NCBI GenBank assembly: GCA_905235775.1
Contig: CAJOMY010000103.1
Coordinates: 1-6,362, forward strand
Source of the DNA: an uncultured Bacteroidales bacterium
GTDB taxonomy: Bacteria > Bacteroidota > Bacteroidia > Bacteroidales > UBA932
Direction of reading: 5' to 3'
DNA: 6,362 bases
Below are positions 1 to 5,115 of the stretch, one piece after another. The first letter of the stretch is position 1. Each line of letters begins with the position of its first letter. The notes below the pieces were generated by a model. The model was given only the letters and a program-made list of their open reading frames with translations. It searched no databases and was not told the DNA's origin. The position numbers and the translations under genes are program-made.

Positions 1-16
1 AATATTAATAATATTC

Positions 17-36
17 ATGATTTTATGAAAAATCAT
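17..36. repeat. Perfect 8-bp inverted repeat, 4-nt loop
   Basis: ATGATTTT at 17-24 pairs with AAAATCAT at 29-36 around the loop ATGA. It lies in the AT-rich edge segment. No function is evident, and short AT hairpins are common by chance in such DNA. Confidence 0.4.
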
Positions 37-59
37 AAAGTCACATTAAGAAATGATTT

Positions 60-90
60 CGATAAAAAACACGTCGAAAAATTTTTATCG
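60..90. repeat. Perfect 9-bp inverted repeat, 13-nt loop
   Basis: CGATAAAAA at 60-68 pairs exactly with TTTTTATCG at 82-90. It could be a weak hairpin or a terminator-like element of the AT-rich segment, but no clean T-run follows on either side. Its function is unknown. Confidence 0.4.
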
Positions 91-131
91 GCCAAAGAAG
101 AAGCATTTAAAATACCTTTCTTATTTTTCCC

Positions 132-473
132 CTCAAGCTGAAACTCAACTACCGCAACAACCTGCTCCTGCTGGAGAACAACCTGCCCGCAACGCTGGGT
201 CCGCGCCACGCGCGGGGCCGCATCCGCGTGCGCATAATTTTGGATTGTACCGCGGCAATCGTATATTTGCTGTCAGGAAAAACGTCCGCCGCCCGGGCCG
301 TCCGGGACGCACACCGCGAATACCGCCGGCTCCGCGACACGCCGGGCGCAAAGACGGCCCCCGGCGCGCCCGGGCGTGTGAAAGGGCTGTGGAATGTGTG
401 CATCCTGCTGCAGGCCGCCCTGCGGGGGAAGGATATCTTTAAATTTGTGAGACGCTATGAAGATAGTCATTGA
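132..473 (+). pseudogene. 3' end of a family-2 glycosyltransferase gene, 5' part missing
   Basis: The frame ending at TGA 471-473 reads from about 132 as a GC-rich protein tail of about 113 residues. It begins with KLKLNYRNNLLLLENNLP and continues with a hydrophobic RIILDCTAAIVYLLSGK segment, then a basic AHREYRRLR stretch. This is the typical C-terminal tail of Bacteroidetes GT2 (rhamnosyltransferase-like) enzymes. There the (N)FRNNL segment follows the catalytic domain, and an amphipathic or hydrophobic membrane-associated helix comes next. The GT-A catalytic domain (DXD, nucleotide-sugar site) is absent. In-frame sequence upstream of 132 is AT-rich, does not resemble the family, and hits a TAA at 108-110. 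The gene is therefore truncated or joined to foreign DNA at about 131. A GTG at 228 could start a short frame, but the family-like residues begin well before it. The 3' end overlaps trkA by 17 nt, as in a compact operon. Family assignment is from remembered pattern. Confidence 0.6.
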
Positions 474-1818
474 GGGGGCCGGTGAAGTCGGTTCCCACCT
501 TGCGAAGATGCTTCGCGCCGAAGCGAACGAAGTCGTGGTGATCGACGACAATGCCGCCCGCATCGCCGCCTTGAGCGCGTATGTCGATGTCGAGACTGTA
601 CTCGGCAACCCGTCGTCCATCGAGATTCTGCGGGCCGCCGGCGTGGCCAAGGCGGACCTGTTCATCGCCGTCTATCCGCTCGCCGCGCAGGAGATCAACA
701 TCGTGGGAGCGCTGCTCGCGGGGCAGCTTGGCGCCGCCAAGGTCATCGCGCGCGTCAATGAAGAGGACTATCTCAGTGCGGAGAACAAACTCATATTCAA
801 GGAGCTGGGTATCGAACTCATGTTCTATCCCGAGAAGAGCGCAGCCGACGAAATCGTGGCCTTCCTCAAGCACAATTCCACCGCCGAGACGATGGACTTC
901 GCGCGCGGGCGCCTGCAGATCGCCGTCTTCAAGCTCACCGAGGATTCCCCCATCCTGGACCTCAAGCTCCTCGAATTCATCAAGGACTCCACCCCGGAAG
1001 AGCTCCAGCAATTCCGCGTGATCGCCATCTCGCGCGACGAGAAGACCATCATCCCCCGGCTGGACACGAAGTTCCTTTACGGCGATCTCGTCTTCACGAT
1101 CACCACGCGCGAAGGCACGGAGGCGCTCTACCGCCACTTCGGCAAGACCAATGTCTCCATCGACAGCGTGTTCATCCTGGGCGGCGGCCCCATCGGCGAG
1201 ATGCTTGCCCGCACGCTGGACCGCAGCGGCCTGAAGGTCAAGCTCGTGGAGAGCGACAAAAACCGCTGTATCGAGCTGTCCGAGAAGTTGCCCGAGACGG
1301 TCCGCATTGTTTGCGGAGACGGCCGGAACTCCGATTTCCTCTATGAAGAGGGCATCCAGGAATATGCCGCCTTCGTGGCCCTGACAGGCAATGACGAGAG
1401 CAACGTCCTGTCTTGCGTCGTGGCCAAGAAATTCGGCGTGCAGCGCACCATCGCCGAGGTCGAAAACATCGAGTACATTCATATCGCCGAGGAAATGGGC
1501 GTGGACAACGTCATCAACAAGAAGCTGATCACAGCCGGGCGCATCTTCAAGTTCACCCTGTCCGGCAGGGCGCGCGTCGTGCGCTACATGACCGGGACCA
1601 ACGCGGAAGTCATCGAATATACGGTGGCGCCGGGGTCGGCCATCACCACCGGCCCGATTAAGGATATTGATTTCCCGCGGAACGCCATCATCGGCGGCGT
1701 GATTCGCGGAAGCGAATCATTCATCGCCGTGGGCGACACCGTCATCCAGCCTTACGACCGCGTGGCCATCTTCGCCCTGCCCGAGACCATCCAGGACATC
1801 GACAAGTTCTTCAAATAA
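457..1818 (+). CDS. trkA: Trk system potassium uptake protein TrkA
   Basis: Cytosolic NAD(H)-binding regulatory subunit that gates a TrkH/TrkG-type potassium channel. At 453 residues it is close to the classic two-repeat TrkA (about 458 in E. coli). It holds two RCK_N Rossmann domains, each followed by an RCK_C domain. The first glycine motif is GAGEVG at residues 7-12, with acidic residues at the end of strand 2 (VVIDD, 27-31). The second is GGGPIG at 242-247, with VESD at 264-267. The second RCK_C ends with IIGGVIRG near 411-418 and a VGDTVIQPYDRVAIF-like strand pair at 425-439. The ATG at 457 is chosen because the Rossmann strand starts immediately (MKIVIEGAGEVG). No clear Shine-Dalgarno is present. 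It overlaps the preceding glycosyltransferase end by 17 nt, and the nicotinamidase follows after 21 nt, so all may be co-transcribed. The partner trkH, often adjacent to trkA in Bacteroidetes, is not in the window. Confidence 0.95.
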   Translation: MKIVIEGAGEVGSHLAKMLRAEANEVVVIDDNAARIAALSAYVDVETVLGNPSSIEILRAAGVAKADLFIAVYPLAAQEINIVGALLAGQLGAAKVIARVNEEDYLSAENKLIFKELGIELMFYPEKSAADEIVAFLKHNSTAETMDFARGRLQIAVFKLTEDSPILDLKLLEFIKDSTPEELQQFRVIAISRDEKTIIPRLDTKFLYGDLVFTITTREGTEALYRHFGKTNVSIDSVFILGGGPIGEMLARTLDRSGLKVKLVESDKNRCIELSEKLPETVRIVCGDGRNSDFLYEEGIQEYAAFVALTGNDESNVLSCVVAKKFGVQRTIAEVENIEYIHIAEEMGVDNVINKKLITAGRIFKFTLSGRARVVRYMTGTNAEVIEYTVAPGSAITTGPIKDIDFPRNAIIGGVIRGSESFIAVGDTVIQPYDRVAIFALPETIQDIDKFFK

Positions 1819-1839
1819 CCCTGATAAACAACTGATATT

Positions 1840-2385
1840 ATGAGAAACATCCTGCTCGCCATCGATTTACAGAAAGATTTCATCTACGGTGCCCTCACGG
1901 TGCCGGGCGCGACGGCCGTACTGCCGGCCATCGACGCGGTCAAGAACCGCTTCGACCTTGTCTATTTCACGCTGGACTGGCATCCTGTGGACCATTGTTC
2001 CTTCCGGGAGCAGGGCGGTCCCTGGCCGGTGCACTGCGTACATCATACGGAAGGGGCCTCCCTGGATCCCGGAGTGCTCGCAGGCCTGCCGGAGGAGAAG
2101 ACGCGCTTCATCCTGAAAGGCCGCGTGCAGGCTCCGGAGGAGTACGGCGCCTTCGTGGGATTCGACCCTGCCGACCAGGATCTTTTCGAACCCGGCGACG
2201 AAGTGGTGGTCTGCGGCATTGCCGCGGAATATTGTGTCCTCGAGTCCCTCAAGAACCTGTATGCCATCAGCCGGACGATCGGCTTCACGGTCAAGGTCTA
2301 TCTCGAGGGGACGGCGAAGTTCGACAGCTACGGCACCGTTCTCTCCTTCATGGCCGAAAACGGCATCGAACGCTACGTTCGATAA
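1840..2385 (+). CDS. pncA: Nicotinamidase (PncA-type, isochorismatase-like hydrolase)
   Basis: Predicted cytosolic enzyme that deamidates nicotinamide to nicotinate for NAD salvage. The 181-residue protein is a single isochorismatase-fold domain of normal length. The catalytic triad can be placed against PncA: Asp9 in IDLQKDF, Lys93 in FILKG, and Cys132 in GIAAEYCV. The metal ligands also fit: Asp46, His48 and His52 in FTLDWHPVDHCSF, and His65 in WPVHCV. This metal set separates nicotinamidases from plain isochorismatases, which lack it. The EYCV cysteine is preceded by an Ala-Ala pair, where a cis-peptide is usual in the family. The ATG at 1840 gives MRNILLAIDLQ with the catalytic Asp at the expected depth. 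No promoter or Shine-Dalgarno is obvious in the 21 nt after trkA, so read-through from trkA is likely. The nearest alternative is another cysteine hydrolase of the superfamily. Confidence 0.85.
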   Translation: MRNILLAIDLQKDFIYGALTVPGATAVLPAIDAVKNRFDLVYFTLDWHPVDHCSFREQGGPWPVHCVHHTEGASLDPGVLAGLPEEKTRFILKGRVQAPEEYGAFVGFDPADQDLFEPGDEVVVCGIAAEYCVLESLKNLYAISRTIGFTVKVYLEGTAKFDSYGTVLSFMAENGIERYVR

Positions 2386-2399
2386 GCCGGGAGGCGCTG

Positions 2400-2412
2400 T
2401 GACATTCTGTCA
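2400..2412. promoter_or_regulatory. Palindrome TGACA-TTC-TGTCA upstream of grpE
   Basis: A perfect 5-bp inverted repeat with a 3-nt centre lies directly upstream of the sigma-54-like element. Its position suggests an operator or activator site for grpE-dnaJ, but no specific regulator can be named from the sequence. Confidence 0.3.
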
Positions 2413-2429
2413 TTGGCAGAGCTTTTGCT
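2413..2429 (+). promoter_or_regulatory. Sigma-54-like -24/-12 promoter for grpE-dnaJ
   Basis: TTGGCAGAGCTTTTGCT fits the RpoN consensus TTGGCAC-N5-TTGCA/T with one mismatch in the -24 element (G for C). The invariant GG (2415-2416) and GC (2427-2428) are exactly 12 bases apart. Initiation would fall near 2440, leaving a leader of about 18 nt before the grpE ATG. No TAnnTTTG housekeeping element is found between 2386 and 2457. The match is seen in the sequence; use by RpoN is inference. Confidence 0.45.
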
Positions 2430-2445
2430 CTTGCAAAGGAGCAAA
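2424..2445. repeat. Inverted repeat TTTGCTC-N8-GAGCAAA
   Basis: A perfect 7-bp inverted repeat (2424-2430 with 2439-2445) overlaps the proposed -12 element and start site. Its size and spacing recall an operator, but it is not the CIRCE element. It could also form a small hairpin in the leader. Confidence 0.4.
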
Positions 2446-2457
2446 CACAACGAGAAC

Positions 2458-3027
2458 ATGGCAGACAACAAAGATAAAGTGCAGGAACCGAAGGCGGAAA
2501 CGCCTGAGCAGCAGGCTCCGCAGGCAGCCGAACCGAAGAAGAAACAGAAGAAGGAAGACCGCAGGACCGACGAACTGAAGAAGCAGGTCGCCGAGCTTTC
2601 TGACAAATTGGCGGCCGAGAAGGACAGTTATATCCGCCTGATGGCGGAGTTCGAGACCTTCCGGCGCCGCTCCTCCGAAGACCGGCTGAACCTCATCGCC
2701 TCCGCCTCGGCCAAGACCATCGAGGGCCTGCTCCCCGTGCTCGATGACTGCGAGCGTGCGATGGAGATGCTGGCCCAATCGTCCGACGAGGCCGCAAAAG
2801 AGGGCACCTCACTGATTTACAACAAATTGATGGATTACCTCAAGACCCAGGGCCTGGCCCGGATCGAGGCCAAAGGCGAAGTCTTCGACACGGATTTCCA
2901 CGAGGCGGTGACCCAGTTTCCGGCTCCGAGCGAGGACATGAAGGGCAAGGTGATCGACGTGATCCAGACAGGCTACACGCTGGGCGGCAAGGTCCTGCGC
3001 TATGCCAAGGTGGTCGTGGGAGCATAA
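2458..3027 (+). CDS. grpE: Nucleotide exchange factor GrpE (HSP70 cofactor)
   Basis: Cytosolic co-chaperone that forms a dimer and drives ADP release from DnaK. The protein has 189 residues, usual for the family. Residues 1-40 are a charged, disordered Lys/Glu/Gln/Pro-rich head. Residues about 38-70 form the long coiled-coil helix (DELKKQVAELSDKLAAEKD, then MAEFETFRRR). The beta-wing domain follows, with FDTDFHEAV at 143-151 and the C-terminal GrpE signature VIDVIQTGYTLGGKVLRYA at 165-183. The ATG at 2458 is preferred over an in-frame TTG at 2413. That TTG lies inside the proposed promoter, and starting there would add 15 residues (AELLLLQRSK...) unlike a GrpE start. It is 4 nt from dnaJ and clearly in the same operon. 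dnaK is elsewhere. Confidence 0.95.
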   Translation: MADNKDKVQEPKAETPEQQAPQAAEPKKKQKKEDRRTDELKKQVAELSDKLAAEKDSYIRLMAEFETFRRRSSEDRLNLIASASAKTIEGLLPVLDDCERAMEMLAQSSDEAAKEGTSLIYNKLMDYLKTQGLARIEAKGEVFDTDFHEAVTQFPAPSEDMKGKVIDVIQTGYTLGGKVLRYAKVVVGA

Positions 3028-3031
3028 GACT

Positions 3032-4201
3032 ATGGCTGAAAAGAGAGATTACTACGAGGTTCTGGGGCTCCAGAAAGGAGCCTCGGCCGACGATATCAAG
3101 GGCGCCTATCGCAAGGCCGCCCTTAAATGGCATCCGGACCGCTGGGTCAGCGGCACGGATGCGGAGAAGAAGACTGCGGAAGAGAAGTTCAAGGAGGCCT
3201 CAGAGGCCTATTCAGTCCTCAGCGACCCCGACAAGAAGGCGAAATACGACCAGTTCGGTTTTGCCGGCGTGGAAGGGGCCGGTGCGCAGGATTGGAGCCA
3301 GGGCTTCGGCAACCTGAACGACATCCTGAACAACCTTTTCGGCGGTGCGTTCGGTGGCTTCAGCGGCTTCGAAGGATTCGGCTTCGGCGGCCAGCAGGGT
3401 CCCCGGACTCCGCGCGGCCGGGACATCCGGACCCGCGTCAAGGTGACCCTCGAGGAGATTGCGAACGGCTGTGACAAGGAGGTGACCATCGAGCGCAACC
3501 GGCCTTGCCCGGACTGTGGCGGCCGTGGCGCCAGGAGCAGCACCGACATCAAGACCTGTCCCACCTGCAAGGGAGCCGGCCAGGTCCAGCACGTGACGAA
3601 CACACTCTTCGGCCGCGCCATGTCCACTTCCGTCTGTCCGCAGTGCGGCGGCACCGGCAAGGTGATCACCAACCCCTGCGGCCGTTGCAAGGGCACCGGC
3701 CTCGTCCGGGTCAGGGAGACTGTCAAGGTCCACATCCCGGCGGGCGTGGAAAACGGCATGCAGCTGTCGCTGCGCGGCGAAGGCCATGCCGCGCCGCAGG
3801 GCGGCGTGAACGGTGACCTGCTGGTCATCGTGGAGGAGCAGCCGCACGCCCAGCTCAAGCGCGACGGCGTGAACCTCTTTTATACGCGCGTGATCAGTGT
3901 CGCGGACGCCATGCTTGGCTGCGAGATCCAGGTTCCCGGCCTGGACGGGGTGCAGCGTCTGAAACTGGATCCCGGCACGCAGTCCGGCACGGTCGAGCGC
4001 CTGCGCGGGAAGGGTCTGCCGTCCGTGAACGGCTACGGCCTGGGCAGCCGCGGCGACCTCTATGTCAAGATCCTGGTCTGGATCCCGCGCAAACTGGGCC
4101 GCACGGAGCGGGAAGCCATCGAGAAGATGCGCGAGTCCGTCCGTCCGGATCCGAACCGGGAAGACAAGGCCCTTTTCGAGAAGGAGAGCCAGTACTTTTA
4201 G
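3032..4201 (+). CDS. dnaJ: Molecular chaperone DnaJ (type I Hsp40)
   Basis: Cytosolic co-chaperone that delivers unfolded clients to DnaK and stimulates its ATPase. The 389-residue protein has full type I architecture. A J domain covers residues about 5-75, with the essential HPD at 34-36. A Gly/Phe-rich linker runs about 75-125, dense in FGG and GFG. The zinc-binding region has all four CxxCxGxG repeats: CPDCGGRG (159-166), CPTCKGAG (176-183), CPQCGGTG (202-209) and CGRCKGTG (216-223). C-terminal substrate-binding barrels follow, with RGEGHA near 248-253 and RLRGKGLP near 323-330. The ATG at 3032 gives MAEKRDYYEVLG, the canonical J-domain start. An in-frame ATG at 3002 lies inside grpE and is rejected. 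The start is 4 nt after the grpE stop, so the two are translationally close. The TAG stop (4199-4201) is part of a hairpin. Confidence 0.97.
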   Translation: MAEKRDYYEVLGLQKGASADDIKGAYRKAALKWHPDRWVSGTDAEKKTAEEKFKEASEAYSVLSDPDKKAKYDQFGFAGVEGAGAQDWSQGFGNLNDILNNLFGGAFGGFSGFEGFGFGGQQGPRTPRGRDIRTRVKVTLEEIANGCDKEVTIERNRPCPDCGGRGARSSTDIKTCPTCKGAGQVQHVTNTLFGRAMSTSVCPQCGGTGKVITNPCGRCKGTGLVRVRETVKVHIPAGVENGMQLSLRGEGHAAPQGGVNGDLLVIVEEQPHAQLKRDGVNLFYTRVISVADAMLGCEIQVPGLDGVQRLKLDPGTQSGTVERLRGKGLPSVNGYGLGSRGDLYVKILVWIPRKLGRTEREAIEKMRESVRPDPNREDKALFEKESQYF

Positions 4202-4219
4202 GAATAAAAAATCCTAAAA
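4196..4219. terminator. Hairpin overlapping the dnaJ stop, possible weak terminator
   Basis: TTTTAGGA (4196-4203) pairs perfectly with TCCTAAAA (4212-4219) around an A-rich 8-nt loop. The stem is AU-rich and the following bases are A4 then T4 (to 4227), so it is a poor intrinsic terminator on the plus strand. The stem includes the dnaJ stop codon. Confidence 0.4.
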
Positions 4220-4224
4220 AAAAT

Positions 4225-4255
4225 TTTGGAAGTATCTGAAAAGTTCCTACATTTG
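4225..4255 (+). promoter_or_regulatory. Bacteroidetes-type -33/-7 promoter of rplS
   Basis: TTTG at 4225-4228 is followed after 19 bases by TACATTTG at 4248-4255. This matches the phylum consensus TTTG / TAnnTTTG exactly in both elements and in spacing. Transcription should begin near 4259-4261, giving a leader of roughly 67-70 nt before the rplS ATG. Confidence 0.75.
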
Positions 4256-4327
4256 CAATCCGAAAAGAAAGCAGCCTCTCTTCGAACGGTTTGATGATGC
4301 TGCCTCTTCCCATATCATTGACATATT
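4256..4327 (+). promoter_or_regulatory. 5' leader of rplS, possible L19 autoregulatory RNA
   Basis: About 70 nt separate the promoter from the start codon. GCAGC (4271-4275) can pair with GCTGC (4299-4303), enclosing 23 nt that include the palindrome TTCGAA. Ribosomal protein leaders that bind L19 are described in Flavobacteria and Firmicutes, so an autoregulatory element is plausible. The structure seen is too slight to assign. Confidence 0.25.
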
Positions 4328-4708
4328 ATGGATTTGATTAACTTAGTGGAGCAGTCGTTCTCGCAGAACAAAACTGCCTCCTACCCACAGTTCAAAGCCG
4401 GTGACACCATCACGGTGACGTACCGGATCAAGGAAGGCGACAAAGAGAGACTCCAGAGCTTCCGCGGCGTGGTGATCCAGATTTGCGGATCCACCCCCTA
4501 CACGAAGACCTTCACCATCCGCAAGGTTTCGAACGGTGTCGGCGTCGAGAGGATTTTCCCTTACGAGTCCCCGGCCATTGACAAGATTGAACTGAACAAA
4601 GTCGGTAAAGTCCGTCGCGCACGCATCTTCTACCTCCGCAACCTCTCTGGCAAGAAGGCTCGCATCAAGGAAGCCAAGCGTGTTGTGAAAGACGCCCCGG
4701 CAGAGTAA
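4328..4708 (+). CDS. rplS: 50S ribosomal protein L19
   Basis: Large-subunit ribosomal protein lying at the 30S-50S interface. The 126-residue product has the usual L19 length with a short C-terminal extension. Diagnostic stretches are FKAGDTITVTYRI (22-34), RLQSFRGVVIQ (41-51), the near-invariant IRKVSNGVGVERIFP (64-78), and KVRRARIFYLRNLSGKKARIK (93-113). The family counterpart of the last is GKVRRAKLYYLREL. The ATG at 4328 starts MDLINLVEQ, a normal L19 N-terminal helix. It has its own strong promoter at 4225-4255. Unlike the E. coli rpsP-rimM-trmD-rplS arrangement it stands alone here, with tRNA-Arg 29 nt downstream and no terminator between them, so the two are probably one transcript. 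Confidence 0.97.
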   Translation: MDLINLVEQSFSQNKTASYPQFKAGDTITVTYRIKEGDKERLQSFRGVVIQICGSTPYTKTFTIRKVSNGVGVERIFPYESPAIDKIELNKVGKVRRARIFYLRNLSGKKARIKEAKRVVKDAPAE

Positions 4709-4713
4709 GATAG

Positions 4714-4730
4714 ACCGGCCCTGCGCCGGT
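4714..4730 (+). other. GC-rich hairpin between rplS and tRNA-Arg
   Basis: ACCGGC (4714-4719) pairs perfectly with GCCGGT (4725-4730) around a 5-nt loop. No T-run follows, so it is not an intrinsic terminator. In a shared rplS-tRNA transcript it could mark or protect a processing boundary, but this is inference. Confidence 0.4.
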
Positions 4731-4737
4731 TGGTAAT

Positions 4738-4811
4738 GGCGCCTTAGCTCAGCTGAATAGAGCATTTGACTACGGATCAAAAGGTCGCAGGTTTGAATCC
4801 TGCAGGCGTCA
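4738..4811 (+). tRNA. tRNA-Arg (anticodon ACG)
   Basis: A complete 74-nt cloverleaf. The acceptor GGCGCCT (4738-4744) pairs with AGGCGTC (4804-4810), including one G-U pair at position 2-71. The D stem GCTC/GAGC is 4747-4750 with 4760-4763. The anticodon stem TTTGA/TCAAA is 4765-4769 with 4777-4781. The 7-nt loop CTACGGA places the anticodon ACG at 4772-4774. The T stem GCAGG/CCTGC is 4787-4791 with 4799-4803. The discriminator is A4811 and CCA is not encoded. A34 would be converted to inosine by TadA to read CGU, CGC and CGA. The D loop has G18-A19 and the T loop reads TTTGAAT, so the usual G19-C56 contact is replaced by A19-U56. It is probably co-transcribed with rplS and ended by the terminator at 4817-4852. 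Confidence 0.97.
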
Positions 4812-4816
4812 CGAAC

Positions 4817-4852
4817 AAAAAGCCCTCACAGAATGCGCTGTGAGGGCTTTTT
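4817..4852. terminator. Strong bidirectional rho-independent terminator
   Basis: AAAAAGCCCTCACAG (4817-4831) pairs perfectly over 15 bp with CTGTGAGGGCTTTTT (4838-4852) around the loop AATGCG. The GC-rich core is flanked by A5 and T5, so it can end transcription from either side. It ends rplS/tRNA-Arg on the plus strand and would also serve the minus-strand reading frame that stops at 4867. Confidence 0.9.
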
Positions 4853-4866
4853 CGCATTTTGGTGCT

Positions 4867-5073
4867 TTATGGCATAAATTCCTCGTCATCCACGATCAGC
4901 CCCAGGCTGCCGAGCCGGGCGATGAGACGGTCCTCGAAGTCCCGGTCCGCAATCCGCCGGGACATGTTGAGTACCAGGCTGTCGCCGTAGCCGACGCAGG
5001 CGGAGGCACCGGAATTGCCCCGCTGGCGGGAAAATCGAGCGGGATCAAGGACGAATGTTGTCCGGTTTTTGTT
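4867..5073 (-). pseudogene. Minus-strand gene remnant: 3' end without a 5' part
   Basis: On the minus strand a frame is open for 68 codons, from just inside a TAA at 5074-5076 to a TAA at 4867-4869. The encoded tail is protein-like: GNSGASACVGYGDSLVLNMS, then a charged helix RRIADRDFEDRLARLGSLGL and an acidic end VDDEEFMP. The only in-frame ATG is at 4963-4965, which would give just 31 residues, and the protein-like residues start well before it. I read this as the 3' end of a gene that has lost its 5' part, converging on the shared terminator 15 nt away. The strand-then-helix pattern faintly recalls the end of condensation-domain or alcohol-acetyltransferase-like proteins, but I cannot assign a family. 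The plus-strand frame over the same stretch is not convincing as protein. Bases 4853-5103 hold nothing else I can support. Confidence 0.35.
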
Positions 5074-5103
5074 TTATCCCGTAGTTTTTCGGGACGAAAT
5101 GAC

Positions 5104-5111
5104 TACCTTTG
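5104..5111 (+). promoter_or_regulatory. -7 element of the amidohydrolase promoter, leaderless start likely
   Basis: TACCTTTG matches TAnnTTTG exactly and ends 4 bases before the ATG at 5116. Transcription would start at or within a base or two of the ATG. No good TTTG lies 19 bases upstream (GTAG at 5081-5084), so the -33 element is weak. CCCG (5078-5081) and CGGG (5090-5093) form a small inverted repeat nearby. Confidence 0.55.
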
Positions 5112-5115
5112 TGCT

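Larger units (their letters stand above)
1..141 (+). other. AT-rich edge segment with an open frame of unknown identity
   Basis: The first ~131 bases are rich in A and T, unlike the GC-rich DNA that follows. Plus-strand frame 1 is open from base 1 to a TGA at 139-141 (46 codons, entering from outside the window), and an internal ATG lies at 25. The other two plus frames have stops. The translation is Lys/Asn/Phe-rich, includes a stretch like KKHVEKFLSAKEEAFKIPF, and could be the end of a protein from a low-GC genome. I do not recognise a family. The last codons before the TGA seem to cross into the neighbouring glycosyltransferase DNA out of frame. Two perfect hairpins lie inside. It may be intergenic, foreign, or an assembly artefact. 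Confidence 0.3.

Noticed and set aside
439..1482. Long minus-strand open frame (347 codons) across trkA
   Set aside because: It is a shadow of GC-rich trkA coding DNA; the plus-strand frame has full TrkA domains, and the minus translation has no recognisable motif.
2413..2457. TTG start for grpE 45 nt upstream of the chosen ATG
   Set aside because: The TTG is part of the sigma-54-like element, and the extra residues do not resemble a GrpE N-terminus; ATG 2458 gives a normal length.
2400..2457. CIRCE (HrcA) operator ahead of grpE
   Set aside because: Neither inverted repeat matches TTAGCACTC-N9-GAGTGCTAA in arms or spacing.
3208..3858. Two minus-strand open frames of over 200 codons across dnaJ
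   Set aside because: Antisense shadows of the dnaJ zinc-finger and G/F regions; composition simply mirrors the sense codons.
4294..4341. 15-codon upstream frame (ATG at 4294) overlapping the rplS start
   Set aside because: It is short, lacks any conserved feature I can see, and upstream ATGs of this kind arise easily by chance.
4840..5115. N-terminal extension of the amidohydrolase frame back to 4840
   Set aside because: The extension begins inside the terminator stem, crosses a -7 promoter box, and reads as low-quality protein; the family motif begins right after ATG 5116.
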